From: Aromatoleum tolulyticum
GTDB taxonomy: Bacteria > Pseudomonadota > Gammaproteobacteria > Burkholderiales > Rhodocyclaceae
Assembly: GCF_900156155.1 (NCBI RefSeq)
Contig: NZ_FTMD01000014.1
Location: 62,001 to 126,000, forward strand
Direction of reading: 5' to 3'
DNA: 64,000 nucleotides
Below the pieces are notes generated by a model that was not told where the DNA came from, searched no databases, and saw only the letters and a list, made by a program, of their open reading frames with translations. The stretch's first letter is position 1; every line of letters begins with the position of its first letter. The translations under genes were made by a program, and so were the position numbers. This document shows positions 48,973 through 57,536 of the stretch, piece after piece.

Positions 48973-50589
48973 TTAGATGACGGTGATGTCGTCGCTTGCG
49001 AGGCCCGAGCCGACGTTGACGTTGGCGATGAGCACCGCTGCGCCGGCGGCGTTGCCGTCCGCATCGTAGTACAGCGCGCCGCTGGTGCTGTCGAAGACGA
49101 GGAAGTCGTCGGCGTCGAGGGCAACGGCACCGGCTCCGCTGACGAAGTTGCCGGCCGCGAGGTCGCCATCGGTCGTCAGGGCGGTGAACACGCTGTTGTC
49201 GAACGCGATGGTGTCGGTGCCGTGGACGAAGTCGGTGATGGTATCCACACCGCCGAAATTGTCGAACACGAAGATGTCGGCACCCGCGCCGCCGGTGAGG
49301 ACGTTGGCGCCCTCGTTACCGTTCAGCACGTTGGCGCCGGCGTTGCCCGTCGCGTCGCTGTCGGCCGAGCCCGTGAGCGTGATGTTCTCGACGTTGACCA
49401 GCTTGGCGAGGGTGAAATCGGACGAGGACTCGACCGTGTCGGAGCCTTCACCGGCCTTCTCGACGATCTTGTCCTTGGCATTGTCGACCACGTAGGTGTC
49501 GTCACCCGCGCCGCCAGCCATGTTGTCGGCATCGGCGCCGCCGTCGATCAGATCGTTGCCCGCGCCGGCCTTGATGTTGTCCTTGCCGGAGCCGCCGAGG
49601 ATTTCGTCGTCGCCGCCACCGGACATGATCGTGTCGTTGCCCGCGCCGCCGTCGATGATGTCGGCGTCGTCACCGGCCGTGATCTTGTCGTTGCCGCCGT
49701 CGCCAAAGACTTCGTTGAGGCCTGCCCCGGCAATGATGTTGTCGTTGCCGTTGCCGCCCAGGATCTCGTCGTTGCCGTCGCCGCCGGTGAGCTTGTCGTT
49801 GCCGTCGCCGCCGTCGAGGAAGTCGTCATCGGCGCCGCCGTCGAGGTGGTCGTTACCCTTGCCGCCGATCAGGTCGTCGAAGCCTTCGCGGCCGAACAGC
49901 TTGTCGTTGCCGTCTTCGCCCTCGATGACGTCGTCACCGGTACCGCCGTCGAGCTGGTCGTTGCCCTTGCCACCGAGGATGTCGTCGTCGCCGGCCAGGC
50001 CAAAGACCTTGTCGTTGCCGTCGTTGCCGTCGAGTTCGTTGTTGACGTCACTGCCGGTGATATTGTCGCTGCCGCGTGAGCCGACGACGTTCTCGATGCT
50101 GACGAGCGTGTCATTGCCCTGGCCGCGGGACGTGCCGCTCGTGAGGTTGACCGTCACCTTCTTCGACGAATCGTCGTAGTGGATGGTGTCGTCGCCACCG
50201 GTGCCGTTGAAGGTGTCATCGTCCTTGTGGCCGCCGTGATCTTCGAACTCAAGGCCGGGGACCATGTGGTCCACGAAGTCCTCGAAGAGTTCGGTGTCGG
50301 CAATCATTGCGTTCAGATCGGTCGTCGTGATCGCCAGCTCGCCGACCAGAAGCAGCGAAGCATTGCCCGCATCGCGGAAGTCGAGGCTGGTGATGGTGCC
50401 GCTGGTGAGATCGCTGGTCGGGAAGGTGCCGGTGATCACGAGAGTGCTGGCATGCGGCAGGTCGTCGCCCTCATAGGTCAGGCCGAGGGTGATTGCGGTC
50501 GTCGAGGACGACAGGACGGTGGTGGAGCTGATGTCGCCGACCAGGTCTTCAACCTGGTCATGGGTCAGGGTGGTGGTGATCGTTGCCAT
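48973..50589 (-). CDS. RTX calcium-binding repeat protein
   Basis: 538 residues, acidic and glycine-rich. Residues about 120-380 carry many nonapeptides of the GGxGxDxLx type (for example [27 protein letters not shown]), which form calcium-binding beta-rolls. The N-terminal 115 residues are non-repetitive. The C-terminus (about 400-538) has another repeat block and an aliphatic/acidic tail of the kind used for type I secretion. It could be an adhesin or S-layer-like protein; no enzyme domain is seen. No type I secretion genes are in the window. Confidence 0.88.
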   Translation of the reverse strand: MATITTTLTHDQVEDLVGDISSTTVLSSSTTAITLGLTYEGDDLPHASTLVITGTFPTSDLTSGTITSLDFRDAGNASLLLVGELAITTTDLNAMIADTELFEDFVDHMVPGLEFEDHGGHKDDDTFNGTGGDDTIHYDDSSKKVTVNLTSGTSRGQGNDTLVSIENVVGSRGSDNITGSDVNNELDGNDGNDKVFGLAGDDDILGGKGNDQLDGGTGDDVIEGEDGNDKLFGREGFDDLIGGKGNDHLDGGADDDFLDGGDGNDKLTGGDGNDEILGGNGNDNIIAGAGLNEVFGDGGNDKITAGDDADIIDGGAGNDTIMSGGGDDEILGGSGKDNIKAGAGNDLIDGGADADNMAGGAGDDTYVVDNAKDKIVEKAGEGSDTVESSSDFTLAKLVNVENITLTGSADSDATGNAGANVLNGNEGANVLTGGAGADIFVFDNFGGVDTITDFVHGTDTIAFDNSVFTALTTDGDLAAGNFVSGAGAVALDADDFLVFDSTSGALYYDADGNAAGAAVLIANVNVGSGLASDDITVI

Positions 50590-51137
50590 GTGCAGTCTCC
50601 TAACAGGCTTCTAAGGGAAATTCGGGACGATGCTCCGTCGTTGCGGGAAATGCTTACCGTTCGTGCCGTCTGTTCGTTCCCCGAGCCCTGGGTGATCCGT
50701 CTGGCCCGGTCCTGGGAACATACTTACGTGGTAAAAATTCCCGCGTAATTGCAAGTGGTAGTGTAATCCTCATTCGGAGGGGGAAAAGGCGAGAATGCAA
50801 GCGAATGTTTCAGAGGTTCGGCGGCCGCGGGGTAGGCCCTCAGTTGTCGGCGACGCTGACCCGATAAGCATGTCGATCGCGGTCTGCGGCCTTCGCTATG
50901 TAGCGCGAAGGGACTCCTGTTACAACTTCACCGCCGACGAATGGCGTCCGGCGCGCGACGTAAGGAAGGGCGGCCTGCGTGATCCGTTCCGGAGCGCCGA
51001 CACGGCGTCGCTGTCCCGTGCGGCGCCTGCGCGTGTAAGCTGAATGCATGGTGCGGCGGCATGGAGCGCGGGAGTATGGCAGGTGTGCTTTCCACGACTG
51101 TGAAAGTCTGTTCCGGGATCGGGCCGGAGGCGGCTGA
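50590..51137. other. Intergenic region between divergent RTX and DUF445 genes
   Basis: About 550 bases. It holds the RTX promoter region, which is locally AT-richer near 50720-50790. Two short open frames (about 80 codons) lack ribosome sites and family features and are not called. No repeat or RNA gene was recognised. Confidence 0.5.
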
Positions 51138-52433
51138 ATGAACGGGTCGGCGGCTGCGGTCAAGGCCCGCGAGCTGGCGAAGATGAAGCGTGTGGCGCTC
51201 GCGCTGCTCGCCACGGTGACGCTCCTGTTCGTGCTGGCGCGACTGCAGCACGGTGCGGGAGTCTGGGGCTGGGTCGCGGCCTTCGCCGAGGCGGCGATGA
51301 TCGGCGCGCTCGCCGACTGGTTCGCGGTCGTTGCGCTGTTCCGCCATCCGCTCGGCCTGCCGATCCCGCACACGGCGATCATCCCGGCGAACAAGGACCG
51401 CATCGCCGGCAACCTGGCGGCCTTCATCCGCGACAAGTTCCTCGCCACCGACACCATCGTGCGCAAGCTGCGCGCCTTCGATCCGGCCGGCCGCCTCGCG
51501 CTGTGGCTGCAGCAGCCGGACAACGCAGCGCTGATGGCCGGCAAGCTCGCGTCGGCGCTCGCGGGCTGGCTGGACTTCATCGACGATGCGCGCGTGCGGC
51601 GCTTTCTCGCCGCTTCGATCCGCGGGCGGCTGAAGGACCTCGACCTGTCGGCGATGTCGGGGAAGATCCTCGACGCGCTGACGGCCGACGACCGCCATCA
51701 GGAGGTGCTGGACGCCGCGCTCGCGCGTCTGGCGCGCTGGCTGGACGACCCGGACGTGCAGGCGGCGTTCGCGGCGATGATCGTCGAGGTGGCGGGCAAG
51801 GAATATCCGAAGGTGCTGCGGGCGGTGGGCCTCGTGACCGACACCGAGGAATTCTCGCGCCGCATCGCGGGGAGCATCGTGCGCGGCATCAACGGCTGGC
51901 TGCATGACATCGGCGACGATCCGCAGCATCCGCGCCGGCAGGCGTTCGACGAATCGGTCGCGGAGTTCATCGAGCGCCTGAAGACGGACGTGGACCTGGC
52001 GGCGCGCATCGAGGCCGCCAAGCGCGACATGCTCGCGCACCCGGCGATGGCCGCGTACCTGAACGGCTTGTGGGACGACATGAAGACGTGGCTGCGCAGC
52101 GACCTGCAGCGCGCCGACTCGCACCTCGCGGCCCGGCTGCGTGGCGCCGCGATGGCCTTCGGGGCGACGCTCGCGACCAATCCGGCGCTGCACGATTCGC
52201 TCGACGACCACCTGCAGTCGGCCGTGGTCGCGCTCGCGGACGATTTCCGCGACGGGCTGGCGGACCACATCGCGTCGACCATCCGCGGCTGGAAGGACGA
52301 GGACCTGGTGCGCGAGCTGGAACTGAGCGTGGGCCGCGACCTGCAGTTCATCCGCCTGAACGGCACGCTGGTGGGCGGTGCGATCGGGGTGTTGCTGCAC
52401 GCGCTGACATTGCTGGCGGGCCGGGCCGGATAG
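51138..52433 (+). CDS. DUF445 family membrane protein
   Basis: 431 residues. A short N-terminal membrane helix (VALALLATVTLLFVLARL) and a second hydrophobic region (AAFAEAAMIGALADWFAVVALFRHPLG) carry the DUF445 motif GALADWFAVVALFRHPLGLPIPHTAIIP. A long helical, charged middle follows, and a final hydrophobic helix (LVGGAIGVLLHALTLLAG). The family is widespread and uncharacterised, possibly envelope-organising. It follows a promoter-sized gap and precedes the sulfatase gene by 129 bases. Confidence 0.88.
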   Translation: MNGSAAAVKARELAKMKRVALALLATVTLLFVLARLQHGAGVWGWVAAFAEAAMIGALADWFAVVALFRHPLGLPIPHTAIIPANKDRIAGNLAAFIRDKFLATDTIVRKLRAFDPAGRLALWLQQPDNAALMAGKLASALAGWLDFIDDARVRRFLAASIRGRLKDLDLSAMSGKILDALTADDRHQEVLDAALARLARWLDDPDVQAAFAAMIVEVAGKEYPKVLRAVGLVTDTEEFSRRIAGSIVRGINGWLHDIGDDPQHPRRQAFDESVAEFIERLKTDVDLAARIEAAKRDMLAHPAMAAYLNGLWDDMKTWLRSDLQRADSHLAARLRGAAMAFGATLATNPALHDSLDDHLQSAVVALADDFRDGLADHIASTIRGWKDEDLVRELELSVGRDLQFIRLNGTLVGGAIGVLLHALTLLAGRAG

Positions 52434-52562
52434 GCTGCGTCCCGCGCGTGGGGCGGGCGAATTTCACGATGTCTTGACATGCGTTCGACGGGTGTTTGAC
52501 GGCGCCCGCTCCATCCTGTTGCGATTGTGAATCCGTCCGAACCACGTACCGGGAACCCGTCC

Positions 52563-54425
52563 ATGCCCTTCACCCAGACCCAGCTCGTGCTGCGTCGCTA
52601 CTACGCGCTGCTCTACGCCGCGGTTTTCGCGATGATCGCGCTCTTCTGGCCGCATGCCGAAGTGGCGTCTGCCGGCGCCCGCATGTTCCTCGTTGCGGCC
52701 ACGGCGGGCTACGCGGCCCTGTACGTTGCGCCGCTGTGGATCCTCAGCTCGGCGCTGGGCCGGGTGCTGCGCAGCTTCCCCGGATGGCGGGTGCGGGTGC
52801 CTTACGCGGTGGCCTTCGTCGGCGGCAGCGCCGTGCTGCTGGCGATTTTTGCGGACTACCGGCTGTACGAGCTGTACCAGTTCCACTTCAACGCCTTCGT
52901 GTGGAACCTGCTCACGACGCCGGGCGGCATCGAGGCGCTGGGCGCGACGGAGGCGACGACGCGCTCGCTGGCGATGCAGGTGTCCGTCTTCCCGGTCCTG
53001 TGCGCCGCTGCGCTGGTGCTGCTGTACCGTCACGCGACGCATGGCTGGGCGCCGTCGCCGCGCTCCCTCGTCACGGCCATGATGGTGCTGTTTTCGGTGC
53101 TCTCGGTGGAGGAGGTGGTGTATGCCTACAGCGAGCACGTCGGCAAGGAGGACTACCTGCAGGCGGCCGAGGCGATCCCCTTCCATCTGCACACCGGCGC
53201 GCGCAAGGTGTTCAAGCGCATGGGCATCGAACAGGCGGCCGTGAAGGAGCTGCGCCTCGCGGGCGGCACCGTCGATTATCCCGGCCACGACCTCCCCGCG
53301 AAGGAGGTCGCGAAACGGCCCAACCTGATCATGCTGGTCGGTGAATCCTTCCGCTGGGATCTGCTGAGCCCGGAGATCACGCCCAACCTGTGGAAACTCT
53401 CGCAGCAGGGTACGCGCTACGAGCAGCACTACAGCGGCGGCAACCGCACGCGCATGGGCCTGTTCTCGATGTTCTACGGCCTGTATGCGCCGTACTGGTA
53501 CAGCTTCGAGCGGCAGCGCGTCGCCCCCGCGCTGATGAACTTCCTGCGCGACCACGACTACCAGCTCGCGATCCACACCAGTCAGAGCTTCGACTACCCG
53601 GAGCTGCGCCACACGGTGTTCACCGGCGTGCCGGAAGCGAACCTGCAGGAACTGCAGAAGGGCGAGCCGTGGCGGCGCGATGCGCAGAACATCGACGACC
53701 TGATCGGCAAGTTCGACCGCCGCAGCGCCGACAAACCGTTCTACGGCTTCATGTTCTTCGAGTCCACGCATGCGCCCTACACCTTTCCGGAGGAAACCGC
53801 GCTACGCCAGGACTACCTGCGCCAGCTCGACTACATGAAGCTCGACCTGCGCGACAACATCGACGCGATCCACGCGCGCTATATCAACGCCGCGCATCAC
53901 GTCGACGCGCAGATCGGACGTCTGCTGGATCACCTGCGGGCGCAGGGCGAGCTGGACAATACCGTGATCCTGTTCACCGGCGACCACGGCGAGGAATTCA
54001 TGGAGAAGGGCCACTGGGGCCACGGCCACGGCAACACCTTCCCCGAGGAGCAGATCCGCGTGCCGCTGGTGATCCGCATGCCGGGCCAGCAGCCGCAGGT
54101 CGTCACGCACCGCACCTCGCATCTGCAGATTTCGCCGACGCTGCTCGAATACCTCGGCGTCACCGCGCCGTCGCGCAGCTACAGCTCCGCGGATACGCTC
54201 GATCACACCGCGGACAACCTCGTGCTGGGCGAGTACGACTTCATGGGCATCTTCGACGGCGAGCACAAGATCTCATTCCCCTACACGCGCAGCTCGTTCT
54301 TCCGCTACAGCGTGTTCGACGCGCAGGATCACCCGGTCGCGCGCGAGGAAGGCAGGCAGGTGCTGGCGGACAAGCAGGCGTTGCTCGACGAGGTGGTGCG
54401 CGAGAGCAGGCGCTTCGTGCGTTAG
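52563..54425 (+). CDS. Membrane-anchored sulfatase/alkaline phosphatase-like protein (YejM-type)
   Basis: 620 residues from ATG 52563; GTG 52527 would add 12. Five hydrophobic segments occupy the first 200 residues, then a periplasmic sulfatase-fold domain: NLIMLVGESFRWD, the YSGGNRTRMGLFSMFYG loop, FMFFESTHAPYTF, ILFTGDHGEEF, HGHGNTFPEEQIRVPLVI and LGVT. The nucleophile position (normally Ser/Cys in sulfatases, Thr in LtaS) is not clearly preserved, as in YejM/PbgA, which senses lipopolysaccharide rather than acting as an enzyme. An envelope lipid role is likely. Confidence 0.85.
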   Translation: MPFTQTQLVLRRYYALLYAAVFAMIALFWPHAEVASAGARMFLVAATAGYAALYVAPLWILSSALGRVLRSFPGWRVRVPYAVAFVGGSAVLLAIFADYRLYELYQFHFNAFVWNLLTTPGGIEALGATEATTRSLAMQVSVFPVLCAAALVLLYRHATHGWAPSPRSLVTAMMVLFSVLSVEEVVYAYSEHVGKEDYLQAAEAIPFHLHTGARKVFKRMGIEQAAVKELRLAGGTVDYPGHDLPAKEVAKRPNLIMLVGESFRWDLLSPEITPNLWKLSQQGTRYEQHYSGGNRTRMGLFSMFYGLYAPYWYSFERQRVAPALMNFLRDHDYQLAIHTSQSFDYPELRHTVFTGVPEANLQELQKGEPWRRDAQNIDDLIGKFDRRSADKPFYGFMFFESTHAPYTFPEETALRQDYLRQLDYMKLDLRDNIDAIHARYINAAHHVDAQIGRLLDHLRAQGELDNTVILFTGDHGEEFMEKGHWGHGHGNTFPEEQIRVPLVIRMPGQQPQVVTHRTSHLQISPTLLEYLGVTAPSRSYSSADTLDHTADNLVLGEYDFMGIFDGEHKISFPYTRSSFFRYSVFDAQDHPVAREEGRQVLADKQALLDEVVRESRRFVR

Positions 54426-54510
54426 TACCGGGGACCGGGCCGCGGCTTCAGGTGCGAGCGCCGGCCGACCATGCATAATGTGGGCGACGAGCCTACGGTG
54501 GTCCGGCCAG

Positions 54511-55071
54511 ATGCCCAACGTCCCCAACACCATCACGCTGCTGCGTGTCGCGCTGATTTTGCCGCTTGCCGTGCTGCTGCGGCAGGGCGAGTTCGGAATC
54601 GCGCTGGCGCTCTTCATCGTGTCGGCGCTGTCGGATCTCGCCGACGGCGTGATCGCACGCCGCTGGAACCTGCGCACGCGTTTCGGCGCGATCGCCGATC
54701 CGGTCGCCGACAAGCTGACCATGCTCACGGTGACGCTGCTGCTGGCCTTCGACGGGCGGCTGCCGTGGTGGCTCGCCGCCGCCGTCGTGACGCGGGACGT
54801 CGTGATCGTCGGCGGGGCGCTGGCGTATCACTACCTGATCGGGACGGTGGAGATGGCGCCGAGTACGGTATCGAAGCTCAATACGGCGCTCGAATTCCTG
54901 CTGCTTGCGAGCATCCTCGCCATCGGTGCGGGCTTCGTGGATGGCGGGATGTGGGTCACCGTGCTGACGTTGGCGACCTTCGTCACCATCGCGTGGTCGG
55001 GCACCCAATACGTGCTCGTGTGGGGCCGACGGGCGTCGCAGGCGCGACGTCGTCGCGCTGCGCGATCCTGA
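54511..55071 (+). CDS. CDP-alcohol phosphatidyltransferase
   Basis: 186 residues, about five to six membrane helices. The family motif D-x2-D-G-x2-A-R-x8-G-x3-D-x3-D is complete: SDLADGVIARRWNLRTRFG then AIADPVADK. It joins a CDP-diacylglycerol-type donor to an alcohol acceptor, as in phosphatidylglycerophosphate or cardiolipin synthesis. ATG 54511 precedes PNTITLLRVALI, the usual N-terminus. It converges on the IclR gene with a 21-base gap. Confidence 0.9.
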   Translation: MPNVPNTITLLRVALILPLAVLLRQGEFGIALALFIVSALSDLADGVIARRWNLRTRFGAIADPVADKLTMLTVTLLLAFDGRLPWWLAAAVVTRDVVIVGGALAYHYLIGTVEMAPSTVSKLNTALEFLLLASILAIGAGFVDGGMWVTVLTLATFVTIAWSGTQYVLVWGRRASQARRRRAARS

Positions 55072-55092
55072 CCGTCCCGCCCGCGGGAAGCC

Positions 55093-55911
55093 TCAGGCTT
55101 CGGCCTCCTGTGCGCCCGGTTCGTTTCCTTCGATGTTGGCGAGCGCCGTTGCGGCGCGCTGCAGCGCCGGCAGGAACTGCAGGGCCTTTTCGCGCGTGAG
55201 CCGCATGATCGGCGCCTGAATCGCGAGGCCCATGTTGGACTGCTTGCGCTGCGTCGGGACGAGTACGCCGATGCACAGCAGGCCGGGCAGGAATTCCTCG
55301 TTGTCGAGCGCATAACCGTTGCGCTTGACCTCCTCGATCTCGCGTTCGAGGGCGTCCACCTCGGTGATGGTGTTCGGCGTGAACTTTTCCAGCGGCGCGA
55401 AGGCCAGCAGGCGCCGGCGCTGGGCGGGCGTCATCTGCGCCAGGAACAGCTTGCCGGTGGCCGAGCAGTGGGCCGGCACGCGCGAACCCGGATGCAGGTA
55501 GAAGCGCAGCGGCGCGGTCGACTCGAGGCGGTCGAGGTACATCACTTCGCTGCCCGAGAAGGCCGTGATGTTGCAGCTCTCGCCGACCTCTTCGACCAAC
55601 TGCCGCAGCACGACATGGCGCGCGCCGTGGGTGGTGCTGTTGAGGAGCAGGTTCTCCGCGAGGCGGCGCAGGCGCACCCCTGTGCTGTAGTGCCGGCCGT
55701 CGCCTTCGCGGTGCAGCAGGCCCTCGGACTCGAGCTGCTGCAGCATGCGGTGCAGCGTGGGCTTGGGCAATCCCGTTTCCTCGACGAGGCTCTGCAGCGA
55801 GAAGGTCTGGTCCTTGGCCGCGATGACTTCCAGCAGGCTGAAAAGCCGCATGGTCGGGGTGTCGCCGTCGATGCGGACGGGCTCCGAGCCGGCGTTGCGG
55901 GTGATCTTCAT
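55093..55911 (-). CDS. IclR-family transcriptional regulator
   Basis: 272 residues. The winged helix is SLQSLVEETGLPKPTLHRMLQQLESEGLLHRE. The effector domain follows with GSRVPAHCSATGKLFLAQM and GYALDNEEFLPGLLCIGVLV, typical IclR sequence. It is divergent from pta; the shared 350-bp region holds a GTTTCG-N5-CGGAAC palindrome overlapping the pta start point. Probable local repressor of pta, responding to an unknown small carboxylate-type ligand. Confidence 0.92.
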   Translation of the reverse strand: MKITRNAGSEPVRIDGDTPTMRLFSLLEVIAAKDQTFSLQSLVEETGLPKPTLHRMLQQLESEGLLHREGDGRHYSTGVRLRRLAENLLLNSTTHGARHVVLRQLVEEVGESCNITAFSGSEVMYLDRLESTAPLRFYLHPGSRVPAHCSATGKLFLAQMTPAQRRRLLAFAPLEKFTPNTITEVDALEREIEEVKRNGYALDNEEFLPGLLCIGVLVPTQRKQSNMGLAIQAPIMRLTREKALQFLPALQRAATALANIEGNEPGAQEAEA

Positions 55912-55975
55912 GGTGACCTCGCGGAGATGAGTTTCGATAAATAATACACCACGTACCGGTTTATAAGAATATTAG

Positions 55976-56004
55976 TTGACCGTCCCAAGTTTTGCATCTA
56001 GAGT
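55976..56004 (+). promoter_or_regulatory. Sigma-70-type promoter of pta
   Basis: TTGACC, 17 bases, TAGAGT. Expected start point is near 56011, leaving a leader of about 250 bases before pta. The region is AT-rich compared with the rest of the window. Confidence 0.62.
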
Positions 56005-56012
56005 TTGATAAA

Positions 56013-56029
56013 GTTTCGAATAACGGAAC
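56013..56029 (+). promoter_or_regulatory. IclR-type operator overlapping the pta start point
   Basis: GTTTCG-AATAA-CGGAAC is an inverted repeat with one mismatch (GTTTCG against GTTCCG), the size and spacing usual for IclR dimers. It lies just after the predicted start point of transcription, where a bound protein would repress. The divergent IclR gene is the candidate binder. Confidence 0.6.
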
Positions 56030-56171
56030 TAATCGTATCGAAAACGTTTGTATTTGAGGTTGTTGATGCGTGTTGCCGCCCCCGCGCCTGACCGGCATGT
56101 GGGTGGCGACGCCGGCGGGCGCGTGACCTGCGTCGCTCCGCTGGCGTGCTCCATCCTTGGTATTTCCCTCC

Positions 56172-56251
56172 ACGGTCCCGCTTACCCGGACGGGCCGTTA
56201 CCTGGCCGGAACCGAGTCTTCTCCCACCCCCTGCGGTTCCGGCATTTTTTT
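56172..56251 (+). terminator. Structured pta leader ending in an intrinsic terminator (attenuator-like)
   Basis: ACGG-T-CCCG (56172-56180) pairs with CGGGCCGT (56191-56198). Then GCCGGAACCG (56205-56214) pairs perfectly with CGGTTCCGGC (56234-56243), followed by A and seven T (56245-56251). The terminator ends only ten bases before the pta ATG at 56262. A complete terminator in this position implies premature termination controlled by an antiterminator structure, ligand or protein. No known riboswitch class was recognised. Confidence 0.65.
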
Positions 56252-56261
56252 GGTGAATGCA

Positions 56262-57296
56262 ATGAAAGCGATCAACCGCATCATCGAGACCGCTCGCGCG
56301 GAGCCCCGACGGATCGTGCTCAGCGAGGGCGACGACCCGCGCGTGCTGCAGGCCGCGGTGCGTGCAACGCGCGAGGGTACGGCGAAGATCATCCTCGTCG
56401 GCAGCTGCGCCGCGATAGAGGCGTGCGCCTTCCGTGAGGGGCTGGATCTGGCGGGCATCGAGCTGGTCGATCCGGCCCGCTCGCATCTCACCGAGGGGTT
56501 CGTGCGGGTGCTGCTGCGCCTGCGCGCACACAAGGGCGTGACACTGGAACAGGCTCGGCGCGACGTGCTCGACCCGCTGTGCTTCGCGAACCTGATGGTA
56601 CGCCTCGGGCACGCCGACGGATCGGTGTCGGGCGCGGTGCGCACGACCGCCGACGTGGTGCGCACCGCGATCCAGATCATCGGCCCGAACAAGGCGTTCA
56701 AGCTCGTGTCGAGCTTCTTCCTGATGATGCTGTGCGAACCGTTCCACAGCCTGAAGGGCGGACTGATCTTCTCGGACTGCGGGCTGGTGGTCGACCCGGA
56801 TGCGGAGGCACTGTCCGAGATCGCGATGGCGGCGGCCGACAGCGCGCGCAGCCTGCTGATGGAAGAGCCGCGCGTGGCGATGCTGTCGTTCTCGACGCGC
56901 GGTAGCGCGAAGCATGCGGCCGTGGACAAGGTGGTGGCGGCCGCGCAGCGCGTGCGCGAGATGCGACCGGAGCTCGCGATCGACGGCGACGTGCAGCTCG
57001 ACGCGGCGATCGTCGCCGAGATCGCGAACCGCAAGCTGCCGGATTCGCAGGTGAAGGGGCGGGCGAACGTGCTGGTGTTCCCGAACCTCGAGGCGGGCAA
57101 CATCGGCTACAAGCTGGCCGAGCGCGTCGGCGGCGCGGTGGCGATCGGGCCGCTGCTGCAGGGGCTGGACAAACCGGCGAACGACCTGTCGCGCGGCTGC
57201 AGCGCCGAGGATGTGTTCTACGTGATCGCGGTGACGGTGGTGCAGGCGCAGGCCGCCGCCGAGGCCCGCCTGGCCGCGTCCGCCGTTGCGGTGTGA
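56262..57296 (+). CDS. pta: Phosphate acetyltransferase
   Basis: 344 residues, the size of the catalytic domain alone. It exchanges acetyl between CoA and phosphate. Features include [100 protein letters not shown] and the final [20 protein letters not shown] 56262 is 10 bases after a terminator T-run and has no clear ribosome site; GTG 56253 is an alternative. Its stop overlaps the next frame by four bases (GTGA). In sulfonate degraders this gene follows xsc and precedes a TauE exporter. Confidence 0.92.
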   Translation: MKAINRIIETARAEPRRIVLSEGDDPRVLQAAVRATREGTAKIILVGSCAAIEACAFREGLDLAGIELVDPARSHLTEGFVRVLLRLRAHKGVTLEQARRDVLDPLCFANLMVRLGHADGSVSGAVRTTADVVRTAIQIIGPNKAFKLVSSFFLMMLCEPFHSLKGGLIFSDCGLVVDPDAEALSEIAMAAADSARSLLMEEPRVAMLSFSTRGSAKHAAVDKVVAAAQRVREMRPELAIDGDVQLDAAIVAEIANRKLPDSQVKGRANVLVFPNLEAGNIGYKLAERVGGAVAIGPLLQGLDKPANDLSRGCSAEDVFYVIAVTVVQAQAAAEARLAASAVAV

Positions 57297-57391
57297 CGAG
57301 CGCCGAGGTGCTGCTGCTGATCCTGGTGCTGGTGGCGGCGACCTGTTTCCATACGGTGACGGGTTTCGGCTTGGGCATGATCGTGATCCCG
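57293..57391 (+). pseudogene. Truncated TauE/SafE-like (TSUP) exporter fragment
   Basis: GTG 57293 overlaps the pta stop and begins [21 protein letters not shown], continuing VTGFGLGMIVIP, which matches the first helix and GFG-x-G-x-x-x-x-P motif of TauE/SafE sulfite exporters. Homology stops near 57391; the frame continues to 57598 with arginine-rich sequence unlike a membrane protein. The remaining 200 or more residues are missing. It appears to be a deletion remnant now abutting the next gene. Confidence 0.6.
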
Positions 57392-57536
57392 CAGCGCGGA
57401 GCATCTGCCACCCGGATTACGGTTGCGACAACGCGCTTCCGGATCGCAACAGGGTTTCGGGCCGGCATTGCCGGTGCTAAACCGAGAGCGAGGGGGGAAG
57501 CGGGCCGTCGAGTCCGCGAGTCATCAGGAGACGGGC

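Noticed and set aside
49500-50150. Regular short repeats resembling an array
   Set aside because: The periodicity of 27 bases is the codon repeat of RTX nonapeptides on the minus strand, not a CRISPR array; there are no unique spacers.
50795-51043. 82-codon plus-strand frame in the RTX-DUF445 gap
   Set aside because: No ribosome site, no hydrophobic or domain pattern, and Arg-rich composition.
56048-56437. Small upstream open frame or leader peptide before pta
   Set aside because: The frame runs through the terminator and into pta in another phase; it has no ribosome site and no run of regulatory codons.
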